Positions 45,001 through 55,589 of a DNA stretch of 64,000 nt are shown here, in pieces. Source of the stretch: Photorhabdus luminescens subsp. luminescens (GTDB taxonomy: Bacteria > Pseudomonadota > Gammaproteobacteria > Enterobacterales > Enterobacteriaceae); contig NZ_JXSK01000006.1 in assembly GCF_001083805.1 (NCBI RefSeq), positions 248,001 through 312,000 on the forward strand. Reading direction: 5' to 3'. The position numbers and the translations under genes are program-made. Every line of letters starts with the position of its first letter. The stretch's first letter is position 1. Under the pieces are notes generated by a model, which was not told where the DNA came from, searched no databases, and saw nothing but the letters and a program-made list of their open reading frames with translations.

Positions 45001-48000
45001 GATGGTAATCTGATCATCCACAGTGACAGTACCCTCATCAACAGCGGTACGATGAGTGCGTCGGTTGATATGACTCTCCGGAATCAAGGCAATTTAACCA
45101 ACCAGGGGGATATCACGTCAGGCCAAAGCATTGCGATAAAAGCCCGTGACCATCTCGGCAATCAGGGGAGAATACTGGCTGGACGGCATCTTGATATCCA
45201 GAGCGCCTCGTTGACGAGTCAGGAAAAAGGGGTACTGGCGGCGGGTGTTGACAGCCAGGGTAAATTGACTCAGACGGGTAATCTGACAATCCGTAGTGAT
45301 GGTGCGCTGAGCAATAGCGGCATGATAGCGGCAGCGGATGATGTAGTTCTCAAGAATCAGGGTAATTTTATTCATCAGGGGGAAATGACCGCTGGGCGTG
45401 ATATTTTGCTGAAAACCCGAGATATGGTGCTTAAAAGCCGTGATCATATCAAAAATCAGGTACAGATGCTGGCAGGGCGTCACCTCGATATCCAAAGTGC
45501 CTCATTGGATAGTCAGCAAAATAGCGTATTGGCGGCAGGTATTGATAGTCAGGGTAAATTGACTCAATCGGGTAAATTGACGGTTAACAGTGACGGTAAG
45601 CTTACCAACCGTGGTGTCATTATGGCTTCGGATGACATTGCTATTCGGAATGAGGGGGATTTAACCCAAGAGGGTACGGTGAGCGCAGGTCAACATATGA
45701 CGATAAAAGCCCGTGATAATCTCAACAATCAGGGGAAAATGCTAGCCGGACATAACCTTAACATCCAAAGCGCTTCATTAGATAGCCAGCAAGAAGGGGT
45801 ATTGGCGGCCGGGGTTGATGGCGATGGTAATCTGACTATTCACAGTGACGGCATACTGACCAATAGCGGCACGATGAGCGCTTCGGTTGATGTGACTCTC
45901 CAAAATCAAGGCAATTTAACTAACCAAGGGGAGATCACATCAGGTCAAAATATTGTGATAAAAGCCCGTGACCATCTCAGCAATCAGGGAAAAATGTTGG
46001 CCGGACAGAATCTCGATATCCAGAGTGCCTCATTGATGAGTCAGGAAAAAGGGGTATTGGCAGCGGGTGTTGATAGCCAAGGTAAACTGAGTCAATCGGG
46101 TAATTTGACGATCCGTAGTGACGGCGCGCTGACCAGCAGCGGCATGCTAGCGGCTACGGATGATGTGACAATCCAGAACCAAGGTAATTTCATTCATCAG
46201 GGGGAAATGACCGCCGGACGCGATATTTTGCTGAAAACCCGAGATATGGCGCTTAAAAGCCGTGACTACATTAATAATCAGGTGAAAGTGCTGGCTGGAC
46301 GACACCTTGAAATCCAAAGTATTTCACTGGACAGTCAGCAAAATAGCGTATTGGCGGCAGGTGTTGACAGTCAGGGTAAACTAACCCAGCCGGGCAAATT
46401 GATGGTCAACAGTGGCGGAAAACTCACTAACAAGGGCGTTATCACGGCCTCAGATGACCTTTCTATCCGGAATGAAGGGGATCTAATTCAGCAGGGTACG
46501 GTGAGTGCGGGTCAGGATATTGTAATAAAAACCCGCGATAATCTTAGTAATCAAGGAAAAATACTGGCAGGACGCAACCTTGATATGCAAAGCGCCTCAT
46601 TAGATAGCCAGCAAGAGGGGGTATTGGCGGCCGGGGTTGATGGCGATGGCAATTTAACCATTCACAGTGACGGCATACTAACCAATAGTGGCTCAATGAG
46701 TGCTTCAATTGATGTTACTCTCCAGAATCAAGGTAATTTGATTAATCAGGGGGATATCACAGCCGGTCAGGACATCACAGTCAAAGCCCGTGATCATCTT
46801 GGCAATCAAGGGCGGATGCTGGCTGGGCGTCACCTTGATATCCACAGTGCTTCACTGGACAGCCAGAAAAAGGGAGTACTGGCATCGGGTGTTGACAGCC
46901 AAGGTTTACTGACTCAGATGGGCAGTCTGGCTATCCGCAGTGATGGAAAACTCACTAACAACGGTGTTATCACTGCCTCAGATGATGTCACTCTCCGCAA
47001 TCAGGGGGATTTAACTAACCAGGGGGAAATTACCGCAGGTCAGGATGTCACGATAAAAACCTGTGATCATATAAATAATCAAGGGCGGATATTGGCTGGA
47101 CGTCATCTCGATAGCCAAAGTACTTCGTTACACAGCCAGTCAAACAGCGTATTGGCCGCAGGGGTTGATCGTTACGGTAAACTGATCCAGACAGGTAATC
47201 TGACAGTGAAAGCCCGTGAAGCTGCTCAACTTAACGGCCAAAATCTGGCCCACGATGCTTTATCCGTGGAAGCAAAAAACGTGTCTCTTAAGGGCAGTCA
47301 GACGGTGGGTGATAACCTGAAATTGACTTCTGGGGCACAGTTAGATTTGCAGGATGCCAGAGTCAGTGCAAACCAAAAATTGACTTTATCTGCACCAGCG
47401 CTGATCGATAATCAGCGTGGTGAACTGAGTGCGGAGATAGTGACGCTCAGTAGCCAAAAATTGCTGAATAATTGGGGGCGCATTACTCAGACTGGGCAGC
47501 AATCGCTAACACTGAACCATCAGGCAGGTATTGAGAATAACGAGGGCATCATCGCATCCAACGGGCAGGATTTGATCCTTAAGGCCAAGACTATTGCCAA
47601 CCGGAGCGGGACGTTGGCTCATGCAGGGAAAGGGGTTTTGGGCATTGATGCCACCGTGTTTGACAGCGATAACAGTCGCCTGTTGTCTGACGGTCAGCTA
47701 AAACTGGAGGGGGGAGATTATCATCTGGATCAGAGTCAGATATCTGCCCGGGAGATTACGGTACATATCCAGTCGCTTTCTCACCATTTGGGATCAATGA
47801 TCCAAACGGGAAAACAGGCGTTGACCCTCAAAATACAGCAGTCACTGGATAACAGTGGGGGCAAGATAGCCGGTAATGGTACGGTAGATATCCGCGCCAA
47901 CGAACTCAATAACGCACAGGGCAGTATCATCGCCTCTGAGGAGGGGCAGCTTCAAGTTAATCTGGACAAAAATCTGAATAACCGGGCTGGTCAACTGCTT

Positions 48001-51000
48001 GCCTCGAAGGGAATGACGATATCAGCTTCAGCCGTCAATAACCGGGAAGGGCAAATCGCAGCTTCATCAGGGGATATGGCTCTGACCGCACAGAAGCTGG
48101 AAAACCAGTCTGGCCGTGTTGTTGGGCAACAAAAATTGCATTTGAAAACCAAGGGTATCGACAATGAAAAAGGCCAGATCCGTGCGGGAAAGGTTGAGCT
48201 CGATACCGCCCAACAGCGCCTGAATAATTTCAGCGGACTGATTGCGGCAGAAAAAAATCTGACCCTCCATAGCGGCGAATTGCTGAACCGTCATGGTCTG
48301 ATACAGAGCGGGCAGAACTTGACGGTGAATACCTATGGCAATTTACTGGATAATCGCGACAGTGGTAAACAGGGGGGCCTGTTCAGCCAAGGGGCGATGC
48401 GCCTGAATATCGGGATATTGAATAACCAGTTCGGTCATATTGAAAGTCACGATAGCCTTTCTATGACAGGAGAAGATGTTGCCAACCAGCAAGGACAAAT
48501 ATTGGGGGGTAAAAACACGTTCCTGACGGTGGTGGGTTTGAATAACGATCAGGGCCTTCTGCAAAGTGGTGGCAAGCTGACGTTGAAAACGCAGTCACTC
48601 AGTAACCGTAATAGCGGAACACAACAGGGCATGACCAGCAAACAGGCATTGGAGCTGGAAACAGGCGTGTTGGATAATGATAGCGGCGCCATAGTGTCGG
48701 CTGATAGCCTCAAGATTAAAGCCGTAGAAGTGAATAACCAGCAGGGCGTGCTGGTAGCACAAAGCACCTTAGATTTGCACAGTCAGTCGCTGAACAATCA
48801 GGCCGGACGTATTCAGTCTGTGCAGGCATTGTCTGTTGATATACAAGGCAAGGGGCTGAATAACATCAATGGTGTATTGGACAGCCAAAATGGGCTGAGT
48901 ATCAGCAGCGGGGATATTATCAACCACAATGGTACGCTGCATGGTAAAGCGGGCGTCAAGCTGGCAGCCAACCAACTGGATAACCAGAAAGGCGGCAAGA
49001 TCCTGAGTGAAGATACGCTACATATTGATGCAGAGAAACTCCTGAACGCACAGGGGCAGCTCCTGGCACTGAATCATCTGCATGCTAAGGTGAAAGGGCA
49101 TGTTGATAACATAGCCGGTCTGGTACGCAGTGGCGGCGATATTCGCCTGACTGCGCAACAAATCTACAACGCCAATACCCAACAATCGGATAAAGGTATC
49201 GGCGGTAAGAATATCCATATCATTGCTGACACGCTGGATAACAGCCGGGGGCAACTGACTGCAACCGAAAATGTGAGCCTGCAACTGGCATCAAAACTCA
49301 ATAACACCCAAGGGCAGTTACAAGCTAATCAGCAGTTTATAGCTCAGGGGAAAAAACTGACCTTCATCAACACCAACGGGGATGCTAAAGCAGAGCAAAA
49401 ACTGACCATTTCAGGGGAGTCTGTCACGGGAGACGGTAAGTTACGTTCACTGGGTGATATCACGCTGACATTGCTACGTGGTTTTACCCATACGGGTGAA
49501 ATAATTGCTAATAATGAGCTGACACTGGACATTCAGGGGGATCTGATCAATCAGAGCCTGATCAGTGCCGCAACCCTGCAAGGCCGAGCTGACACCCTGA
49601 TCAACGCCGCAACGGGAAAAATTCTTGGTAATTATCACCAATGGAGAGTTCAAAAAGCGTTAAGTAATCGCGGTCTCATGGATGGCGCTCAAACTTACTT
49701 GCAGGCGCAGCATTTGAGCAATCAGGGAACGGGACGCATTTATGGCGATCATATCGCCTTGGGTGTCAGCAAGCTCGATAATTTGGCAGAAGACGGAAAA
49801 TCCGCCGTGATTGCGGCCCGCAACCGACTGGACATTGGGGCCAACGAACTCAATAACAAAACCCACAGCCTGATTTACAGTGATGGAGACTTATCTATTG
49901 GTGGGCGGCTTAACAGCCAGCAATATGCCGATGGTAAAGGTCATGTTATCAATAACCACAGTGCTGGCATTGAAGCCGCAGGCGATATGCATCTGGCAAT
50001 GGCTAACATCAATAACGTTAACGACCATTTTGAAACTGAATTTCAGCAAATCTCGCAGGAACCGGTCAAAGAGTATCAAGTTTGGGGGACACGTTATGAT
50101 GTAAAAAATCACAAAATCACTATTGATCATGATGAAGTTGATCATGTCTGTGTTGATAACATGAGATGCCGGGATAACTTTCAGATTTACCAATACACCC
50201 GGATGATAAAAGAATCTCGTGTAAAAGAAACCGATCCGGCGAAAATTCTGGCAGGGAAAAATCTGATCATTAATACTTCCGTGCTGACCAATGATAAGAG
50301 CCAGGTGGTAGCCGGTGGTTTGCTGACAGTGACGGGCGGACGAATCAACAACCTTGAAGTGCAGGGTGAACAGCATGTTACTGATAAAGGTCGAATTGAG
50401 TATTTCTGGCGTGTCAAGAAAAGAGGCCGTGATAGACAGGGTTACAGTTGGGATCACTACGAACCTAATACGGAAATCCATGCGATTACCTTGAAACCCA
50501 GTACTGTACAGGCGCAGCAAGGCGATGTATTGCTAAAGGGGCAACGTCCGGATACTTTCCAAGGCACTGCTACACAAATTACAGAAGTGAACAATGGCCA
50601 GATCGATGCCGGTTTTGTCAGCAGTGAGGTCAAAGTCACTGAGATGGGACTGAAACCGGGGCAGCGTTTGGAGGTCGTTAGCCAACAGCCTACGGTAACG
50701 GGTGAAAAACCAATCGTGATCCGTACAGAAGTGCCTAATTACCGCTTGCCGGATAACAGTCTGTTTAAACTGAAGTTGCCGGCGGAAAATATCTTGTTAA
50801 CACAACATTCAACAGCGGACAACAGCCAGTTAAAACACAATTCAGCACAGGACAGCAGCTTATATAAGCAAACTTCGATACAGGATGGCGATCTCCTTAA
50901 ACGGCCTCAGGAGCGGGATCATGATCTCCTTAAGCAGCCTTCAGAACGAGATAATGATCTCCTTAAGCGTCCTTTAGAGCAGGATAATAATCTCCTTAAA

Positions 51001-54000
51001 CACCCTTCAGAGCAAGATAACAACCTATTTAAACAGCCTCCTGAGCAGGGGAATAATCTGCTTAAACAACCGCCGTTCCCTGATAACCATGTGCTGATTG
51101 AAACCGATCCGCAGTTTACTCAGCTAAAAAAATGGCTGGGTACGGATTACATGCAGCGGGCGATGCTGAGTGATCGCAATCACGTACACAAGCGGTTAGG
51201 GGATGGCTTTTATGAGCAACGCCTGATCCGTGAGCAGATTGTCAATCTGACGGGTAAACGTTATCTGCCGGGATACCAGAATGACGAAGAGCAGTTTAAG
51301 GCACTGATGAACGCGGGTTTACGTGCTCAGAAGACGTTCAATTTAGTTCCCGGTATCGCGCTCAGTGCTGAGCAGATGGCTAGATTGACCGAAGATATGA
51401 TATGGCTGGTTAATACCACTGTGACGTTACCCGATGGTAGTCAGCAAACCGTGCTGGCGCCACAAGTTTATGTACGTGCCCAGTCTGGCGAACTGGATGG
51501 CAGCGGCGCACTGTTAAGCGGCAGTCAAGTTAACTTGCAACTGGCCGACGATTTGCTCAATCAGGGTCGGATTATCGGGTCGGATATTCAGGTATTGGCT
51601 GACAATATCCGTCAACAGGGCGGCCATCTGCAAGGGGATAATCTCTCCTTACAGGCGAGAACCGACATGGTTCAGCGCGGCGGTACCATCAGCGCAAAAG
51701 ATTTCCTGAATATTCAAGCGGGTAACAACATTGATATCGCCAGTACCACCCGCTCTGGTGAAAATCAGGCGGGAAGTGGTCGTTTCAGTTCTACCTATGT
51801 GGATAACATGGCCGGTATTTATGTGCAAGGGCCCGATGGTAAATTGCACCTTCAGGCGGGTAATGACATTAATCTGTCAGCGGCGCAACTGGCAACGCAG
51901 GGAAAAAACAGCGAAATTCGGCTGACTGCGGGACGCGATATCCAGTTTGATACAGTCAAAATGGCGCGTTATGAGCATACGGCCATCGGTAGCAACCACC
52001 GTATTACCCGCGACCAGTCCGGTGATGTGGGGACGTTAGTCAACAGTGCCGGACAAATTCAGGTAAGCGCTGGACGTGATGTTTACGCGAAAGCGGTTGA
52101 TGTGACGGCGGGTCGAATGTTGCAAGTCAGTGCGGGGCGTGACGTCAATCTTCTGGCGGGTGAGCAGCAGCAGACCTACGATGAATACCATAAGGTGAAA
52201 GGGAGCAACAGCATGGTGTCGTCAACCACGACGACAACTCAGCTCCAGTTTGACCGTAAGCAGGCATTGAGCAGTACCCTGAGTGGCGATAGCGTAAACG
52301 TTCTGGCAGGTAAAGATATTACTGTGAAAGCCAGCAACGTCGTGGGAACCCAGGATGTTGCGCTGAATGCGGGTAACAATCTGACCGTCACCACGGTGGA
52401 AGAAACCTATCATCAGAGTGAGCGTAAGGAAGAGAAAAAATCTGGCCTGATGGGAACAGGCGGCATTGGCTTTACGGTAGGAAGCTCGAAGTTTAAACAA
52501 ACCAATGACAATGATGATGTGCGACATAAAGGCAGTACGGTAGGCAGCAGCGAAGGCCATGTGACCCTGACAACGAAAAATCAGGTGACGCTGCATGGCA
52601 GTGATGTGGTAGCCGGAAAAGATATTGTTATTCAGGGCAAGGATACTGCGATTACGGCAGCCAAAAACAGTCATACGGAACTGAGTAAAACGGAGCATAA
52701 ACAGTCGGGACTGACATTGGCGCTGTCTGGTACAGTGGGCAGCGCCATCAATACGGCTGTGCAGACAGCCAATGAAGCGAAGGGTACTCAGGATAGTCGG
52801 TTGCAGGCGTTGAAGGGCACTCAAGCAGTGTTGTCTGGAGCACAAGGCTATCAAGCCTGGCAACTCAGTGAGGCTCAATCAGCTAAAGCCGATGCCATCA
52901 ATCAGGCAGGCGGAAAAGCGGAAAAACCGAATGACACGATTGGCATTCAGCTTTCTTATGGCAGCCAGTCGGCAAAATCTGAAACCCGTCGTGACGCTAC
53001 CGAATCTCAGGGCAGCAGCCTGAATGCGGGACGGGATATTCGTATCACAGCAACGGGTGATAAACAGACTCAGGACAGTGGCGATATTCAGGTTCAAGGC
53101 AGCGCCTTAAAAGCGGGACGTGATATTGAGTTAGGTGCGAAGCGGGATATAGTTCTTGAGTCTGCGGAAAATACCCAGACCACCCGTGGTCAGAACAGCA
53201 GCAAAGGCGGCAGCGTTGGGGTGGGTCTGACTGTGGGTCAGGGGGGAACGGGTGTTAAATTCTCGGCCAGCGTCAATGCGGGCAAAGGGCATGAAAAAGG
53301 GGATGGAGTGACGCATACCGAAACCCTGATTGATGCCGGTCATCAGGTCACTCTGAAATCTGGTCAGGATACGTTGCTGAAAGGGGCGCAGGTTAGTGGT
53401 GAAAAAGTCACGGCGGATGTGGGGCGTCACCTGAATTTGCAAAGTGAGCGGGATAAGGATAACTACGACAGCAAACAGGAGAACGCCAGTGCTGGCGCCG
53501 GCTTCACCTATGGCTCTATGAGTGGTTCGGCGAGTGTAAATGTCAGCCGTGACAAGATGCACAGCAAGTTCGAATCGGTGAAAGAACAGACGGGTATTTT
53601 TGCGGGCAAAGGTGGGTTTGATATCAGGGTAGGTGAGCATACCCAGCTTGATGGCGCAGTCATTGGCAGTACGGCAGACAAAGACCAGAACCGTCTGGAG
53701 ACGGGGACGCTGGGCTTTAGTGATATCCAGAACAAGGCGGAATACAAGACCGAACATCAAAGTGTTGGCATGAGTACAGGTGGTGCAGTTGGCAGCCAGA
53801 TGGTTTCTAATTTGTCATCGAATATGCTGTCCGGCACCAATCACAGTGACAGTAAATCGTCTACCACTCATGCTGCGGTGAGTGACGGCACAATTACGGT
53901 GCGTGATACGGATAAACAGAAACAGGATATAGCGGGCCTCAGCCGTGATACAGAAAACGCGGCGAATGGTCTGACCCCAATTTTTGACAAGGAAAAAGAG

Positions 54001-55575
54001 CAGCGGCGTCTGGCCCAGGCGCAGGCTATTGCAAATATTGGCACACAGGTGATGGATATCTATAATACGCAGGAATCCATTACTGCAATGAAAAAAGCCA
54101 CGGAAGCATTGAAAGACCCGGAAAGGCAGCAGGCGCTGAAACAGCAAGCGGAGGCGCAGTTAAAGCAGGAAAACGGTATTGTCACAGCGGAAACCATTGC
54201 GGATAGGGCGTATAAGATAGCCTATGACGGCGCCATCAAAGGGCAGGGGGCGGATATTGGTGGTAATCGTCGTCAGGCGGTAACTGCGGTGGTTGCGGCT
54301 CTTCAAGGTTTGGCGGGTGGCGATATTAAGGCTGCGATAGCCAGCGGAGCGGCCCCTTATCTGTCGAATGCGGTGAAAAAGGTGACCTACGGAGATAAGG
54401 CATATGAGCAATTAACTCCGGAGGAAAAAGCGACAAACGTGGTGGCGCATGCGATTCTGGGCGGGGTGATAGCCGAGCTGAAAGGGGGTTCAGCTATTGC
54501 AGGGTCGGTGGGGGCTGCGGGTGGCGAGCTGGCGGCCTCAGTTATCGCCGGAGCGCTTTACCCGGATAAGAAATTGAGCGAATTGACAGCGGATGAGAAG
54601 GAAAAAATCAGTAATTTGTCTACGCTGGCAGGAGGGATAGCGGCAGGGCTGGTGACAGATTCGACAGCGGGCGGAGTTGATGGAGCGCAGACCGCGAAGA
54701 ATGCGATTGAGAATAACTCCTTGTCCGGTGACAAGGCCAGAGAGTCAGTCAAACAAAGTACCGAATGGTGGAAAAATCAGGTTAGGGAAAAATTGGGTGA
54801 AGGTAAAACTTCAACGGCTGTGAATAGTGTGTTAGGTGCCCTCAATGATGCCGGTGACTTTGCTCTTGCAGGCGCTGATTACCTTTTTGACGGTGCAGCC
54901 GCTATTACATCTTGTGCTATTGGGGATAATTATTGTCAGCGTGCCCTGAATGATCTGGAGGGTAAAAATCAGGCTGTCGCGGGTAGCGTGAAATCACTGA
55001 TGACGGGTGAAAGTTGGCAGGCCATTAAGGAAACTGCTAAAAAAGCGGGGGAAGGTGATCAGTTAGCTTCAGAAAAACTGGGTGCAGCTATTGCTGGTGC
55101 CTTGATCCCTGGTAAGAAAGTTCCCACTGTGTCATCAGCTGTTTCTGGCACTAATAAACTTGAGTCAACGGTAGCCAGTGCAAACAAAACGACAAGTGGT
55201 GCCGAGAATATCGCCACTTATCCGAAGTTAAAATCAGATCTAGTTCAGCAAAATCTGGATAATATTGCAAAACAGGACTCAAGGTTGGCGGCTGTAGTTA
55301 AAGGTGATAATGGTAAGCTCAATTATAGCATTGGTACCGGAACTCGAGTAGAAGCGGATAGATTAGGCAAAATCTGGGTAGGAGATGGAGCCAAGAAGAC
55401 TACTGGAGATGGCTGGGTTAGTGCAGATGGTACGAGAGGTTATAGACCTCCATCAGAGAAGCCTAATAGTGCCCATGCCACTACTGGAGTGCAAGCCAAT
55501 TTTGAAACATATTCTATTGATTCTAAAGGAAAATCAAGTAAGACTGGGAACGGTCATTTAAATATTCTGGATTAA
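42076..55575 (+). CDS. cdiA: CdiA-type contact-dependent inhibition toxin (4499 aa)
   Basis: The ATG at 42076 begins the extended signal peptide (MNKLCHRVIFNKTRQMLMVV), with GAGG upstream; 18 further upstream codons look untranslated. Signal cleavage is likely near residue 67. Order: TPS haemagglutination domain (about 68-300, with SQFDVDQRG and IIANPAGITCRGCGF), a long run of FHA-type repeats (about 313-1708), further beta-helix repeats, six 11-residue repeats at 2939-3004, a conserved DPQFTQLKKWLGTDYM segment, a second FHA region, the pre-toxin domain ending in IENN (4211-4214, the VENN motif), and a 285-residue toxin end. The last ~110 residues (from YPKLKSDL to NGHLNILD) are the toxic tip, whose activity I cannot assign; the part between is probably the cytoplasm-entry domain. 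CdiB and an Imm8-like immunity gene flank it in the usual cdiB-A-I order. Confidence 0.92.
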   Translation: MNKLCHRVIFNKTRQMLMVVSDLARSYTSGQVRHGMNSRPLPAAKASLLPLVLGISLALGLVSTPAEARIVADNNAPGLQQPTVISSANGVPQVNIQTPNSDGVSRNQYSQFDVDQRGAILNNSGVNTKTDLGGLITANPWLAQGEAKIILNEVNSRDPSQLNGFIEVAGKRADVIIANPAGITCRGCGFINAKQTTLAAGQAILANGRLKGFEVDEGILTVDGKGLNDAKSDYTRLIARAVNINAKLHAQDLTVTTGHNRVDAQGNVDQVHASDTKKTAFSLDVAAIGGMYANKIKLVGTEQGVGVRNAGQLGAQAGNLTLSSEGQLTNSGMITASADVSLQHQGELANQGDITAGRDITVKARDQLDNQGRMLAGRHLDIQSAALKSQEKGVLAAGVDSRGNLTIRSGGELINSGAMKASADIILQNQGALTHHGDITAGQDITVKVRDSLNNQGRMLAGRHLDIQSAALTSQEKGVLAAGVDSQGKLTQTGNLSIHSSGVLNNSGMIAAASDVTLQNQGDFTHQGDMTAGGNISLQNQGNLTNQGNITSDQNITIKARDHLGNQGRIRAGHHLNIQSASLDSQKNSELAAGIDNKGKLTQPGNLTINSNGKLTNGGVIAASDVIAIQNEGDFIQEGTVRAGQGMTIKARDNLSNQGRMLAGRSLDIHSASLDSDKSGVLAAGVDGDGNLTIHSDSTLTNSGTMSASVDVTLRNQGNLTNRGDITSGQDITVEARDHLTNQGRVLAGRHLDIQSAALTSQEKGVLAAGVDSQGKLTQTGNLTIYSTGALSNSGMMAAANSMTLQNQGNFTHQGDMTAGGNISLQNQGNLTNQGNITSGQNITVKTRDHLGNQGRMLAGHHLDIQSTSLDSQKNSELAAGVDNEGKLTQPGNLTINSNGKLINGGVIAASDVIAIQNEGDLIQEGTVSAGQHMTIKARDNLSNRGRMLAGRSLDIHSASLDSDKNGVLAAGVNGDGNLIIHSDSTLINSGTMSASVDMTLRNQGNLTNQGDITSGQSIAIKARDHLGNQGRILAGRHLDIQSASLTSQEKGVLAAGVDSQGKLTQTGNLTIRSDGALSNSGMIAAADDVVLKNQGNFIHQGEMTAGRDILLKTRDMVLKSRDHIKNQVQMLAGRHLDIQSASLDSQQNSVLAAGIDSQGKLTQSGKLTVNSDGKLTNRGVIMASDDIAIRNEGDLTQEGTVSAGQHMTIKARDNLNNQGKMLAGHNLNIQSASLDSQQEGVLAAGVDGDGNLTIHSDGILTNSGTMSASVDVTLQNQGNLTNQGEITSGQNIVIKARDHLSNQGKMLAGQNLDIQSASLMSQEKGVLAAGVDSQGKLSQSGNLTIRSDGALTSSGMLAATDDVTIQNQGNFIHQGEMTAGRDILLKTRDMALKSRDYINNQVKVLAGRHLEIQSISLDSQQNSVLAAGVDSQGKLTQPGKLMVNSGGKLTNKGVITASDDLSIRNEGDLIQQGTVSAGQDIVIKTRDNLSNQGKILAGRNLDMQSASLDSQQEGVLAAGVDGDGNLTIHSDGILTNSGSMSASIDVTLQNQGNLINQGDITAGQDITVKARDHLGNQGRMLAGRHLDIHSASLDSQKKGVLASGVDSQGLLTQMGSLAIRSDGKLTNNGVITASDDVTLRNQGDLTNQGEITAGQDVTIKTCDHINNQGRILAGRHLDSQSTSLHSQSNSVLAAGVDRYGKLIQTGNLTVKAREAAQLNGQNLAHDALSVEAKNVSLKGSQTVGDNLKLTSGAQLDLQDARVSANQKLTLSAPALIDNQRGELSAEIVTLSSQKLLNNWGRITQTGQQSLTLNHQAGIENNEGIIASNGQDLILKAKTIANRSGTLAHAGKGVLGIDATVFDSDNSRLLSDGQLKLEGGDYHLDQSQISAREITVHIQSLSHHLGSMIQTGKQALTLKIQQSLDNSGGKIAGNGTVDIRANELNNAQGSIIASEEGQLQVNLDKNLNNRAGQLLASKGMTISASAVNNREGQIAASSGDMALTAQKLENQSGRVVGQQKLHLKTKGIDNEKGQIRAGKVELDTAQQRLNNFSGLIAAEKNLTLHSGELLNRHGLIQSGQNLTVNTYGNLLDNRDSGKQGGLFSQGAMRLNIGILNNQFGHIESHDSLSMTGEDVANQQGQILGGKNTFLTVVGLNNDQGLLQSGGKLTLKTQSLSNRNSGTQQGMTSKQALELETGVLDNDSGAIVSADSLKIKAVEVNNQQGVLVAQSTLDLHSQSLNNQAGRIQSVQALSVDIQGKGLNNINGVLDSQNGLSISSGDIINHNGTLHGKAGVKLAANQLDNQKGGKILSEDTLHIDAEKLLNAQGQLLALNHLHAKVKGHVDNIAGLVRSGGDIRLTAQQIYNANTQQSDKGIGGKNIHIIADTLDNSRGQLTATENVSLQLASKLNNTQGQLQANQQFIAQGKKLTFINTNGDAKAEQKLTISGESVTGDGKLRSLGDITLTLLRGFTHTGEIIANNELTLDIQGDLINQSLISAATLQGRADTLINAATGKILGNYHQWRVQKALSNRGLMDGAQTYLQAQHLSNQGTGRIYGDHIALGVSKLDNLAEDGKSAVIAARNRLDIGANELNNKTHSLIYSDGDLSIGGRLNSQQYADGKGHVINNHSAGIEAAGDMHLAMANINNVNDHFETEFQQISQEPVKEYQVWGTRYDVKNHKITIDHDEVDHVCVDNMRCRDNFQIYQYTRMIKESRVKETDPAKILAGKNLIINTSVLTNDKSQVVAGGLLTVTGGRINNLEVQGEQHVTDKGRIEYFWRVKKRGRDRQGYSWDHYEPNTEIHAITLKPSTVQAQQGDVLLKGQRPDTFQGTATQITEVNNGQIDAGFVSSEVKVTEMGLKPGQRLEVVSQQPTVTGEKPIVIRTEVPNYRLPDNSLFKLKLPAENILLTQHSTADNSQLKHNSAQDSSLYKQTSIQDGDLLKRPQERDHDLLKQPSERDNDLLKRPLEQDNNLLKHPSEQDNNLFKQPPEQGNNLLKQPPFPDNHVLIETDPQFTQLKKWLGTDYMQRAMLSDRNHVHKRLGDGFYEQRLIREQIVNLTGKRYLPGYQNDEEQFKALMNAGLRAQKTFNLVPGIALSAEQMARLTEDMIWLVNTTVTLPDGSQQTVLAPQVYVRAQSGELDGSGALLSGSQVNLQLADDLLNQGRIIGSDIQVLADNIRQQGGHLQGDNLSLQARTDMVQRGGTISAKDFLNIQAGNNIDIASTTRSGENQAGSGRFSSTYVDNMAGIYVQGPDGKLHLQAGNDINLSAAQLATQGKNSEIRLTAGRDIQFDTVKMARYEHTAIGSNHRITRDQSGDVGTLVNSAGQIQVSAGRDVYAKAVDVTAGRMLQVSAGRDVNLLAGEQQQTYDEYHKVKGSNSMVSSTTTTTQLQFDRKQALSSTLSGDSVNVLAGKDITVKASNVVGTQDVALNAGNNLTVTTVEETYHQSERKEEKKSGLMGTGGIGFTVGSSKFKQTNDNDDVRHKGSTVGSSEGHVTLTTKNQVTLHGSDVVAGKDIVIQGKDTAITAAKNSHTELSKTEHKQSGLTLALSGTVGSAINTAVQTANEAKGTQDSRLQALKGTQAVLSGAQGYQAWQLSEAQSAKADAINQAGGKAEKPNDTIGIQLSYGSQSAKSETRRDATESQGSSLNAGRDIRITATGDKQTQDSGDIQVQGSALKAGRDIELGAKRDIVLESAENTQTTRGQNSSKGGSVGVGLTVGQGGTGVKFSASVNAGKGHEKGDGVTHTETLIDAGHQVTLKSGQDTLLKGAQVSGEKVTADVGRHLNLQSERDKDNYDSKQENASAGAGFTYGSMSGSASVNVSRDKMHSKFESVKEQTGIFAGKGGFDIRVGEHTQLDGAVIGSTADKDQNRLETGTLGFSDIQNKAEYKTEHQSVGMSTGGAVGSQMVSNLSSNMLSGTNHSDSKSSTTHAAVSDGTITVRDTDKQKQDIAGLSRDTENAANGLTPIFDKEKEQRRLAQAQAIANIGTQVMDIYNTQESITAMKKATEALKDPERQQALKQQAEAQLKQENGIVTAETIADRAYKIAYDGAIKGQGADIGGNRRQAVTAVVAALQGLAGGDIKAAIASGAAPYLSNAVKKVTYGDKAYEQLTPEEKATNVVAHAILGGVIAELKGGSAIAGSVGAAGGELAASVIAGALYPDKKLSELTADEKEKISNLSTLAGGIAAGLVTDSTAGGVDGAQTAKNAIENNSLSGDKARESVKQSTEWWKNQVREKLGEGKTSTAVNSVLGALNDAGDFALAGADYLFDGAAAITSCAIGDNYCQRALNDLEGKNQAVAGSVKSLMTGESWQAIKETAKKAGEGDQLASEKLGAAIAGALIPGKKVPTVSSAVSGTNKLESTVASANKTTSGAENIATYPKLKSDLVQQNLDNIAKQDSRLAAVVKGDNGKLNYSIGTGTRVEADRLGKIWVGDGAKKTTGDGWVSADGTRGYRPPSEKPNSAHATTGVQANFETYSIDSKGKSSKTGNGHLNILD
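43015..47200 (+). repeat. FHA-type coding repeats in cdiA
   Basis: About fifteen units, spaced roughly 260-330 bp, each built around LAGRHLDIQSASLDSQ, GVLAAGVD, NLTI(H/R)SDG, LTNSG and LQNQGNLTNQG. Several unit pairs are nearly identical in DNA, so the number may vary between strains by homologous recombination. They form the rod-like beta-helix of the exported protein. Confidence 0.85.
50890..51087 (+). repeat. 33-bp coding repeat in cdiA, six units
   Basis: Six in-frame units of 33 bp give DLLKRPQERDH, DLLKQPSERDN, DLLKRPLEQDN, NLLKHPSEQDN, NLFKQPPEQGN and NLLKQPPFPDN. The region is hydrophilic and Pro-rich, probably a flexible linker in front of the second beta-helix part. Confidence 0.9.
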
Positions 55576-55589
55576 AAGAGGATGCATTA

